Below are positions 24,067 through 31,688 of a stretch of 64,000 nt of DNA, one piece after another (position 1 is the stretch's first letter; each line of letters starts with the position of its first letter). The notes beneath the pieces are model-generated. The model searched no databases. It saw nothing but the letters and a program-made list of their open reading frames with translations, and was not told the origin of the DNA. The position numbers were made by a program, and so were the translations under genes. The stretch comes from Leucobacter celer subsp. astrifaciens. Lineage in GTDB: Bacteria; Actinomycetota; Actinomycetes; Actinomycetales; Microbacteriaceae. The DNA is taken from contig NZ_JHEI01000131.1 of the NCBI RefSeq assembly GCF_001273835.1, positions 19,093-83,092 on the forward strand, written 5' to 3'.

Positions 24067-25599
24067 TCACGACGCCGGCTGGATCTGCCGCAGCGTCGGG
24101 AACATCATGCCCGTCACGGGCGTGAGCTCGATCCCCGCATCTGTGAGGAACACGTTCTCCGACTGATACCAGACCACGAACCACGCGGCCTCGGTGATCA
24201 GCCCGTTCAGACGGACGATCTCGCCGTCCTGCTCCGCCCCGCGCGGTGCGGCGAGCGCCGTGTCGACCTGCTCCTGCAGCTCAGGGAACTCCGAGATGTC
24301 GGGAGCCGGGTTGTACCACTGCGGCACCGTGAGCTGGCGGGCGATCGTGGCCACGGGTTCGGCGTCCACCGCGAGCGACACCAGGAACATGGGGTAGTTG
24401 CCCGCGTTGGACTGGTAGTCGGGCATCTGGTACTCGTCCCAGGTCAGGCGGATGCCCAGTTCGGCGAACGTCTGCTCGACGATCGGCTGCCACGCCTGGA
24501 ACGCGGGGGCCATCGGCATGGTCACGTCGAAGCCGTCTGCGTAGCCCGCCTCGTCGAGCAGCTGCTTGGCCCGCTCGATGTCGTAGGCGTAGCGGTCGTC
24601 GAGGGCGGGATCGTGCCCCGGGTACCCCGAGGCGAACACCTGGTTGGTGTAGACGCCCATACCGCGTCCGATGGTCTCCAGCACCTGCGCGCCGTCGAAG
24701 GCGTAGTTCAACGCCTGGCGCACGCGCTCATCGCCGAGCGCGGGTACTCGGGCTCCGGTGTGATCGTTGATGCGGATCCCGGTCCACGAGGCGACCTTCT
24801 GCGCGACGTTCCAGCCCTGCGCCTCGGCGGTGTCGAGCATCGAGGCGTCGGCGAAGATGACGTTGAGCTGCCCAGCCTCCATCGCGTTGAGCCGCGCGCT
24901 CGGCTCCTGCAGCGGCATGATCGTCACGGTCTCGAAGGGAAACTGCTCGGCGGCCCAGTGCCCTTCGACCCGGTCGAAGTGGTATTCGGCCCCGGGCACT
25001 GTCGAGTCGTTCAGCGTGTACGGCCCCGATCCGACCGGCGCATCGGCCGCGGTCCCCGCCTCGATGACCTCGGGCGCGACCATGTAGCTGCGGCCGAGTC
25101 CCATGAAGTACAGCAACCGGTCATCCCGCTCGCGCAGGTGGATCGCCACGGTGTCGCCGTCGACCGCCTCGAAGCGGTCGACGTTCAGATAGGCCTCCTG
25201 CGACACCGTGCCCGCCCGGAGGAACTCGAGGTTCGCGACCGCGGCGTCGGCGTCGAACTTCTCGCCGTTCGAGAACTCGGCGTCATCACGCAGATCGAGG
25301 GTGATGGTGAGCGAGTCGTCGGAGATCTCCCAGTCGGTTGCGAGCGCCGGCACCGGTGCACCCTCTCCGTCGAGAGCGATGAGCGGATCGTAGACGGCCG
25401 AGAGGTACGGGCCGTTGAAGCCGATGTCGGCGGCACTCGGATCCCACGTCACCAGGTCGAGGAAGTTGCCGATCTTCAGCTCGGACGGGGCCTCGGATGC
25501 GCCGTTTCCGGCGCCGGGCGATCCGCCTCCCCCGGCGCAGGCGGTGAGCGCGAGGCCGGAGACGGCGACCCCGGCGACGACGGCGAGGATGCGTTTCAT
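24067..25599 (-). CDS. Family-5 ABC substrate-binding lipoprotein, orphan (Dpp/Opp-like)
   Basis: A 510-residue SBP_bac_5 protein with lipobox LTAC (Cys21). Matching segments (LKIGNFLDLVTWDPSAADIGF, GPYLSAVYD, MFPTLRQI at the end) mark it as a paralogue of the 510-residue binding protein at 60473. No permease or ATPase genes lie beside it. It sits 55 bp after the second sulfatase on the same strand and has its own GAAAGGA site. It may feed the Dpp-like transporter at 56829-60387, which is inference from the similarity. Confidence 0.9.
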   Translation of the reverse strand: MKRILAVVAGVAVSGLALTACAGGGGSPGAGNGASEAPSELKIGNFLDLVTWDPSAADIGFNGPYLSAVYDPLIALDGEGAPVPALATDWEISDDSLTITLDLRDDAEFSNGEKFDADAAVANLEFLRAGTVSQEAYLNVDRFEAVDGDTVAIHLRERDDRLLYFMGLGRSYMVAPEVIEAGTAADAPVGSGPYTLNDSTVPGAEYHFDRVEGHWAAEQFPFETVTIMPLQEPSARLNAMEAGQLNVIFADASMLDTAEAQGWNVAQKVASWTGIRINDHTGARVPALGDERVRQALNYAFDGAQVLETIGRGMGVYTNQVFASGYPGHDPALDDRYAYDIERAKQLLDEAGYADGFDVTMPMAPAFQAWQPIVEQTFAELGIRLTWDEYQMPDYQSNAGNYPMFLVSLAVDAEPVATIARQLTVPQWYNPAPDISEFPELQEQVDTALAAPRGAEQDGEIVRLNGLITEAAWFVVWYQSENVFLTDAGIELTPVTGMMFPTLRQIQPAS

Positions 25600-25654
25600 G
25601 ATGGTCCTTTCGATGGGATGGGTCGGGTGTGCTGCAGGACTGGATGGAGTGGAC

Positions 25655-27994
25655 TCACTCGGCGGCGACGGCGACGGCGTCGCCGATGGCGTGGATCACG
25701 GTGGGGTCAACGGGCGAGCGCGCGCCGGGAACGTAGCGCAGCCGCATGATCTCACCTCCGGTGAAGCGGAAACTGCGGTGAGCCTCGTAGACCTCCCAGT
25801 CGACGGGCCCGCCGTAGTCGTAGCCCACGCTGATGCCGGTGAACGGGGCCATGCCGAGGAGCATTGGCACCGGATCGAGCTCGGCGCCCGTGCCCTCGTC
25901 GTCTCCTGCGCTGCCGTCGACCGTCAGGCGGATGCGCCAGCGCAGGCCGTCGACCTCATCGAAGCGCAGCCTCAGGCGATGGGAGCCGCACCCCGGGTGC
26001 GGAGCCCGCGCGCGATGCATCAGCCCGTAGGCGTTGTAGGAGACGAGCAGGCCTTCCCGGTCGAGCGCCAGCAGGTATCCGCCGCCCTGATCCCCGTGGG
26101 CGACGATCGCCCCCGAGGCGCCCTCGCCCAGCCGCACCTCGGCCTCGATCGAGAAGGAGCGCAGCACGGTGAGACGCGAGGCTCGGAAGCGCTCGAGCGG
26201 CGGCCGGAACGGCACCAGCTCGACGGGCTCCGACAGCGGCTGCTCGCTCGCGGGACGGGTGGCGAAGAGCGAGCCGTCGTCGGCGATCGGGAAGACGGTG
26301 TTGCGCCAAGCCTCGACGCGCCAGGTCTCCGCGAGCCGACGCACGCGCTCCGGCTCCGCTCGCGCCAGGTCTCGCGTCTCGGTGGGGTCGGCGGACAGCC
26401 GGTACAGTTCCCAGGGCTCGTCGCGCGGGTCCGACCGCACCGGGCCGCCCGCGGGAACGAGCGCCTTCCATTCCCCCTCGATGAGCGCCCGGGCGCCCGC
26501 GCACTCGAAGTACTGGCGATCCCGCGCCGCGGCACCCGGATCGCGCAGGCTCGGCCCGAGGCTCGCGCCGTCGACCTCGAGCGTCGGGCGCCCCGCGCGC
26601 TCCGCGAGCGGAGCGACCCCCGCGAGATCCAGCACGGTCGGGGCGATGTCGGAGACGAAGGCGAAGTTCCGCTGCACGCCCGGCGCCGCGTACTCCCGGG
26701 GCGCCGCCGGCCAGGAGACGATGAGCGGCGCGTGCACGCCGCCCTCGTAGACCGAGCCCTTGAACGAGCGGAAGGGTGTGTTCGAGACGCGAGCCCACCC
26801 CGCGGGATAGTGACCGTGCACGCGGGGGCCGCCGATCAGCTCGAGCGGGCGGGGCACATCGCGCACCCAGTCCTCGGGCAGCGGCGCGCCGCCGACGAAC
26901 TGCGAGAAGTAGCTGCGGGTGCCGGTGAGCCCGCCCTCGGCCGTACCGCCGTTATCGCTCGCGATCACGATGATCGTGTTGTCGAGTTCCCCCAGCCGGT
27001 CCAGCCGATCGACGAGGCGGCCGAGGCTCTGGTCCACCTCGTCGACCGCCGCCGCGTAGACCTCCATATGCCTGGCGAAGAGCCGCTGCTCCTCGAGATC
27101 CAGATCATCCCACGCGGGAATCCGCTCGGCGCCGACCCGATCGTCCTCGGAGAGCGCCGTCTGCGGCGCGACGATCCCCAGCCGCTGCTGCCGGGCGAAG
27201 CGCTCCGCGCGCAGCACGTCCCATCCGGCCGCGTACCGATCCCGGTATTTCGCGACGTCCGCGGGCTTCGCCTGCACCGGCCCGTGCACGGCCGTATGGG
27301 CGTAGTACAGGAAGAACGGTCGGCCGCGATCGTTCGCGCGCAGCTCGTCGATCATGGCGAGAGCCTGCTCGGTGAGGTCATCGGTGAGGAAGTAGTCGTC
27401 TGCGAACTCGAGCACCGGCAGCACCGAGTTGTCGCGCACCAGCCGGTGCGGATGGTACTGGGTGGTGAATCCGTCCATGCTGCCGTAGTAGCGGTCGAAG
27501 CCCCGCTGCAGCGGCCAGGACGACTTGTCGGCCCCGTCATGCATCCGGGACTCCGGGGTGAGGTGCCACTTGCCCACCATGAAGGTCGCGTAGCCCGCCG
27601 CGCGCAGCGACTCCGCCAGCGTGGCCGACTCCTCGGGCAGCTGGCAGGTGTAGCCGGGGTATCCCGGATTGACGTGCGCCACCATGCCGAACCCGGCGCG
27701 GTGCGGGTTCAGCCCGGTGAGCAGGGAAGCCCTGGCCGGGGAGCACAGCGGCGCCGTGTGGTAGCCGGTGAACACCCACCCTCGCTCGGCCGTCGCGTCG
27801 ATGTGCGGGGTGTCGATCTCGCCGCCGAAGGGGCCGAGGTCGCTGAAGCCGAGGTCATCGACCAGCATCACGACGACGTTCGGGGCGCCGGGCGCGGCTC
27901 GGCGGGGCTCGGGATACCAGGGCTCGGAGGTCGAGGAGCGCTCGGTCACCACGCCCCGGAAACCCTCGTATCCACGCGCCTGCGTCCGATCCAT
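25655..27994 (-). CDS. Type I sulfatase (large arylsulfatase, AtsA-like), paralogue
   Basis: A 779-residue sulfatase collinear with the one at 17264: RGYEGF start, VDDLGFSD from 45, C84 in CSPAR (84-88), GKWHLTPESR, ASDNGGTAEGG, and the same C-terminal domain with APFTGISVGYDYGGPVDW. AAAGGAGG about 9 nt before ATG 27994 fixes the start. It is divergent from a TetR-FGE operon across a region with two operators, so expression is probably co-controlled with its own maturation enzyme. The substrate probably differs from that of the first paralogue. Confidence 0.93.
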   Translation of the reverse strand: MDRTQARGYEGFRGVVTERSSTSEPWYPEPRRAAPGAPNVVVMLVDDLGFSDLGPFGGEIDTPHIDATAERGWVFTGYHTAPLCSPARASLLTGLNPHRAGFGMVAHVNPGYPGYTCQLPEESATLAESLRAAGYATFMVGKWHLTPESRMHDGADKSSWPLQRGFDRYYGSMDGFTTQYHPHRLVRDNSVLPVLEFADDYFLTDDLTEQALAMIDELRANDRGRPFFLYYAHTAVHGPVQAKPADVAKYRDRYAAGWDVLRAERFARQQRLGIVAPQTALSEDDRVGAERIPAWDDLDLEEQRLFARHMEVYAAAVDEVDQSLGRLVDRLDRLGELDNTIIVIASDNGGTAEGGLTGTRSYFSQFVGGAPLPEDWVRDVPRPLELIGGPRVHGHYPAGWARVSNTPFRSFKGSVYEGGVHAPLIVSWPAAPREYAAPGVQRNFAFVSDIAPTVLDLAGVAPLAERAGRPTLEVDGASLGPSLRDPGAAARDRQYFECAGARALIEGEWKALVPAGGPVRSDPRDEPWELYRLSADPTETRDLARAEPERVRRLAETWRVEAWRNTVFPIADDGSLFATRPASEQPLSEPVELVPFRPPLERFRASRLTVLRSFSIEAEVRLGEGASGAIVAHGDQGGGYLLALDREGLLVSYNAYGLMHRARAPHPGCGSHRLRLRFDEVDGLRWRIRLTVDGSAGDDEGTGAELDPVPMLLGMAPFTGISVGYDYGGPVDWEVYEAHRSFRFTGGEIMRLRYVPGARSPVDPTVIHAIGDAVAVAAE

Positions 27995-28013
27995 GCTCCG
28001 CACCCTCCTTTGG

Positions 28014-28029
28014 GAGACCAATTGGTCTC
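28014..28029. promoter_or_regulatory. TetR operator, perfect 16-bp palindrome GAGACCAATTGGTCTC
   Basis: Located 20 bp upstream of the sulfatase-2 ATG. The core ACCAATTGGT equals that of O2 in front of sulfatase operon 1, while the outer bases differ (GAG/CTC instead of TC/GA). This suggests related regulators with shifted specificity. Confidence 0.8.
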
Positions 28030-28049
28030 TGAAAAGATAGCACGCTTTC

Positions 28050-28065
28050 GAGACCAAGTGGTCAT
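28050..28065. promoter_or_regulatory. Second, imperfect operator GAGACCAAGTGGTCAT
   Basis: Shares GACCA and TGGTC half-sites with the perfect palindrome 36 bp away. Together the pair mirrors the two-operator layout at 23120-23200. Confidence 0.65.
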
Positions 28066-28121
28066 GAAAAGTGAAACTCGGTACGCTGGACGCAGATCCC
28101 CTCCCCGAATCGAGAATCCAG

Positions 28122-28733
28122 ATGCCGAAGATCGTCGACCACGACGCCCGTCGCGATGAGATCGCCGAGGCCGCCTGGCACGTCATCGCCCGGGAGGGCT
28201 TCGACCGCCTGACCATGCGCCGCATCGCCGCGGAGGCCGGTACCGCGCACAGCGCGTTCGCACGCTACTTCCCGGACAAGGAGTCCCTGCTCACGGCAGC
28301 CTTCCTGCGTACCAGAGCGCTCGCCGACGCCGCCATCGCCGAGCGCACGCGAGGACGACGCGGGCTCGATGCGCTGCACGAGTTCTGCCTCGCGGTGCTC
28401 CCCTTCGGCGAGGACGGCGAGCTGCACGCGCGCGTCGCCCTCGCATTCTGGAACCACGCGGCGCAGAACCGCGCCTTCTGGAAGACGCAGCGCGCGCACG
28501 CGCGCCAGTGGCGGGCGAACATCATGCAGATGCTCGAGGAGGCCCGCGAGCTGGGCGAGATCTCCCCGCACGTCGACCTGGTGACCGCCTCCGACGAGAT
28601 CGCGGCGTCGAACATGGGCTGGCAGACGATCAGGCTCCTCATGCCCGAGTTCGCCTCCGACGAGCGCATGCGGGCCTCCGTGGCCACCCTGCTCGGGAGC
28701 ATCGGCTCTCCAGTGGAAGCGGTGGGCCGATGA
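28122..28733 (+). CDS. TetR/AcrR family regulator of sulfatase module 2
   Basis: 203 residues, MPKIVDHDARR start, helix-turn-helix MRRIAAEAGTAHSAFARYF. Close paralogue of the regulator at 23289 over the DNA-binding half and RYFPDK segment. ATG 28122 is used rather than the in-frame ATG 28071, because the other two family members also begin MPKI. The stop overlaps the FGE start (ATGA), so regulator and sulfatase-maturation enzyme are co-translated. Confidence 0.92.
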   Translation: MPKIVDHDARRDEIAEAAWHVIAREGFDRLTMRRIAAEAGTAHSAFARYFPDKESLLTAAFLRTRALADAAIAERTRGRRGLDALHEFCLAVLPFGEDGELHARVALAFWNHAAQNRAFWKTQRAHARQWRANIMQMLEEARELGEISPHVDLVTASDEIAASNMGWQTIRLLMPEFASDERMRASVATLLGSIGSPVEAVGR

Positions 28734-29722
28734 ACCCCGCCGGCGAGAGTCCGCACTGCTGCGGCCCGTCACGCGCCTCGGACGATACGGCCGCTGCGAC
28801 CACCGGCGCCGCCCCCGCTTCGCGCCGCGCCGCGAACAGCACCGCGGGCGGTGCGGGGCTCCACGCCATCGAGCAGTGCGCCGTGCCCGCCGGCTCGTTC
28901 CTGATGGGCGACTCCTCGGGCGACGGCCTCGCCGCCGACGGCGAGCTGCCGCTGCACCGGGTGACGCTCGAGACCTTCGAGATCGATGCGACACCCGTGA
29001 CGAACGCCCAATTCGCCCGCTTCGCCGACGCCACCGGATACGAGACCGAGGCGGAACTGTTCGGGATCTCGGCGGTGTTCCACCTGCTCGTGGAGGCGCC
29101 GACCGCCGACATCGCCGGACCGACCTCTGGAACACCGTGGTGGATCGGGGTGCGCGGCGCCGATTGGCGGCACCCCGGAGGGCGGGCGTCGTCGCTCGAG
29201 GGGCGTTCCGAACACCCGGTCGTGCACGTGAGCTGGCACGACGCCATGGCCTACTGCGACTGGGCCGACCGCCGGCTGCCGACCGAAGCCGAGTGGGAGT
29301 ACGCCGCGCGCGGCGGGCTGACGGCCGTGACCTTCCCGTGGGGAGACGACCCCATCGACGGCAGCGACGGCGTCTGGCGCGCCAATGTGTGGCAGGGATC
29401 CTTCCCCGCTCACAACACCGCCGCGGACGGGTGGATCGGCACGGCGCCCGTGCACTCCTTCGAGCCCAACGGCTACGGGCTCTGGCAGCCGGTCGGCAAC
29501 GTGTGGGAGTGGTGCGCCGATCGATTCGATCCGGGCTACTACGCCGAGTCGCCGGAGTTCGATCCGCCCGGCCCCGAGCGGGGCGGCCGACGGCTGCTGC
29601 GGGGCGGCAGCTATCTCTGCCACCCCTCGTACTGCAACCGCTACCGCAACTCCGCCCGGTCGAGCAACACCCCCGACTCATCGATGGGCAACGCGGGCTT
29701 CCGCACGGTCGGCCTGCGCTGA
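28730..29722 (+). CDS. Formylglycine-generating enzyme (sulfatase-modifying factor)
   Basis: A 330-residue FGE/SUMF1 protein that oxidises the CxPxR cysteine of sulfatases to formylglycine. The redox/copper cysteines C297 and C302 lie in GGSYLCHPSYCNRYR with the spacing of human FGE C336/C341. Family motifs PVTNAQFARF, HPVVHVSWHDAMAYC and LPTEAEWEYAARGG are all present. The first ~45 residues (CCGPSRASDDT...) are low-complexity and non-conserved. It should mature both sulfatases here (C99 and C84) in the cytoplasm before any export. Confidence 0.95.
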   Translation: MNPAGESPHCCGPSRASDDTAAATTGAAPASRRAANSTAGGAGLHAIEQCAVPAGSFLMGDSSGDGLAADGELPLHRVTLETFEIDATPVTNAQFARFADATGYETEAELFGISAVFHLLVEAPTADIAGPTSGTPWWIGVRGADWRHPGGRASSLEGRSEHPVVHVSWHDAMAYCDWADRRLPTEAEWEYAARGGLTAVTFPWGDDPIDGSDGVWRANVWQGSFPAHNTAADGWIGTAPVHSFEPNGYGLWQPVGNVWEWCADRFDPGYYAESPEFDPPGPERGGRRLLRGGSYLCHPSYCNRYRNSARSSNTPDSSMGNAGFRTVGLR

Positions 29723-29963
29723 TCCAACCCCGTCCGCCGTCCGCCGGTTGAGCGAGCGCAGCGAGTCGCCGGTTGAGCGGAGCGCAGCGGAGTCGCCGGT
29801 TGAGCGGAGCGCAGCGGAGTCGAAACCCGAGATCCCGAGCCCCCGGGTTTCGATACTTCGACTCGTCGCTGCGTTCCTCGCTCAGCACGACGCTCGCTCC
29901 GCTCGCTCAATCAGCGAGTGAGCTTCTGCGCTCCGCTCGCTCGATCAGCGGCGCAGGCTGCTC
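29723..29963. repeat. Long palindromic repeat cluster between convergent genes
   Basis: Holds three tandem copies of CCGGTTGAGCG(A/G)AGCGCAGC(G)GAGTC, then GTCGAAACCCGAG, the inverse CGGGTTTCGATACTTCGACT, and several CTCGCTCAATCAGCG arms. No gene is supported. It could fold into several competing stems and end both the FGE and GMC oxidoreductase transcripts. Confidence 0.75.
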
Positions 29964-31565
29964 CTACCGCTCACCGGCCAGCACGAAGCGCGCGCCCAGC
30001 TCGCCGATCAGCACGGCGGGGGCGTTGGTGTTGCCCGTCGTGACGCGCGGCATGATCGACGCGTCGATCACCCGCAGCCCGTCGACCCCGTGCACCGCGA
30101 GCCGCGGCGAGACCACGGCCAGCTCGTCCACGCCCATCTTGCAGGTGCCGACCTGGTGGTGGTACGTCGCCAGGGTGTTCCGCACGTACTCCACGAGCTC
30201 CTCGCCGTCGCCCACCTCCGGGCCGGGATAGATCTCGGTGGCACCCCAGCCGCCGTCCTCGGGTGCGGCCGCGAGCGCCGACTGCCGGCCGATACTGCGG
30301 CACTGCCGCACCGACGCGACGAGCGATGCGACGTCATCCTCGTGCTCGAGCGCGTGCGGATCCAGCAGCAGCGGATCCTCGGGATTCGGGCCCGACAGCC
30401 GGATATCACCCCGCGACTCGGGAGTCACCAGGCCCGCCAGCAGCGAGAAGCCGTTGCTGCCCTTCGGCTCCAGGAAGTCTCCGTACATCGGTACCGAGAA
30501 GTGGATCGGCTGCGTATCCGGCCGGTCGAGATCCTCCCGGCTCTTCCAGAACAGGTGCGACTGCGTCACCGACACGCCCTCGCGCGGCGGATCGATCGGC
30601 GTCGCGGTGTCGAAGATCACCGGCGAGAGGTAGTGGTCGTGCAGGTTCTTGCCGACGCCGGGCAGGTCGACGCGGGGCGCGATGCCCACCTCGCGCAGCT
30701 CGTCGGACGGCCCGATCCCGCTCCGCAGCAGCACCCGCGGCGAATCGATCGCACCCGCGGCGAGGATCACCTCGTCGGCGAACAGCTCGCGCAGCTGGCC
30801 GCCCTGAGCGAAGCGCACGCCGACCACCCGCGGACGGCCGCCGCCGGCCCCGTCGGCATCGTCGGCGAAGATCAACTCGTGCACGTGGCAGCCCACCTCG
30901 AGCGTGATGCGATCCCGCACCGGCTTCATGTACGCCATGTAGGTGTTGAAGCGCTTGCCGTCGCGGATGGTCACCTGCTGCTGCGAGACGCCCTCGATCG
31001 ATGCTCCGTTGTAGTCGGGGTTGCGCGGCAGCCCCTCCTCGACCGCTGCGTCGATGATGGACTGCTGGATCGGCGACAGCTCGTACTCGTCGGTGACGTC
31101 GAGCAGCCCGGTCGTGCCGTCCGACCCCGTACCGTGCAGCGCGGGGTCGCCCGCACCCCGGTAGTTCTCGATCGCCTGGTAGACGGGCAGCACGTTCTCC
31201 CACTCCCAGCCGGGGTTGCCGAGCGACGCCCAGTGATCGAAGTCCTCCGGCACGCAGCGCACCCAGATCATCGCGTTCAGCGAGTGGGATCCGCCCAGCA
31301 CCTTGCCGCGCGGCCAGTGCAGGCGATGTCCGCCGGCGCCCTCCTGCGGCACCGTGAAGTAGTCCCAGTCGTCGGGGCTGTGCCACAGCTCCCCCATGCG
31401 GCTCAGATCGTGGATCGCGGGGTTGGTGTCCTCGCCGCCGGCCTCCAGCAGCGTCACCTCGACACCGGCGTCGGAGAGCCGACGCGCGACCACCGATCCC
31501 GCAGATCCCGCTCCCACCACGATCGCGCTCTTCGGCGCCGCGGCCGTTCCTGACTGGTTCGACAT
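29964..31565 (-). CDS. GMC family FAD oxidoreductase (choline dehydrogenase-like)
   Basis: 533 residues. FAD-binding VVGAGSAGSVVARRLSD near the N terminus, GMC signatures WPRGKVLGGSHSLNAMIW and GAIDSPRVLLRSGIGP, and the C-terminal catalytic region with TYHHQVGTCKMG and GNTNAPAVLIGE. ATG 31565 is preferred over the upstream frame because GAGAGGAG lies 6 nt before it. It oxidises a primary or secondary alcohol and passes electrons to O2 or an acceptor; the substrate is undetermined. It is a single gene with no overlapping partner. Confidence 0.92.
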   Translation of the reverse strand: MSNQSGTAAAPKSAIVVGAGSAGSVVARRLSDAGVEVTLLEAGGEDTNPAIHDLSRMGELWHSPDDWDYFTVPQEGAGGHRLHWPRGKVLGGSHSLNAMIWVRCVPEDFDHWASLGNPGWEWENVLPVYQAIENYRGAGDPALHGTGSDGTTGLLDVTDEYELSPIQQSIIDAAVEEGLPRNPDYNGASIEGVSQQQVTIRDGKRFNTYMAYMKPVRDRITLEVGCHVHELIFADDADGAGGGRPRVVGVRFAQGGQLRELFADEVILAAGAIDSPRVLLRSGIGPSDELREVGIAPRVDLPGVGKNLHDHYLSPVIFDTATPIDPPREGVSVTQSHLFWKSREDLDRPDTQPIHFSVPMYGDFLEPKGSNGFSLLAGLVTPESRGDIRLSGPNPEDPLLLDPHALEHEDDVASLVASVRQCRSIGRQSALAAAPEDGGWGATEIYPGPEVGDGEELVEYVRNTLATYHHQVGTCKMGVDELAVVSPRLAVHGVDGLRVIDASIMPRVTTGNTNAPAVLIGELGARFVLAGER

Positions 31566-31688
31566 CAGAACTCCTCTCGCGCGCGGCTCCGTCACCGCAC
31601 AGTTCCATTCAGAATCCCATCACTGCACCTCGGCGGTCGAGAGCGGACGTGTCTTGTGCCCGCTGAGTCAAAGCGCCTGCGGTACGGG

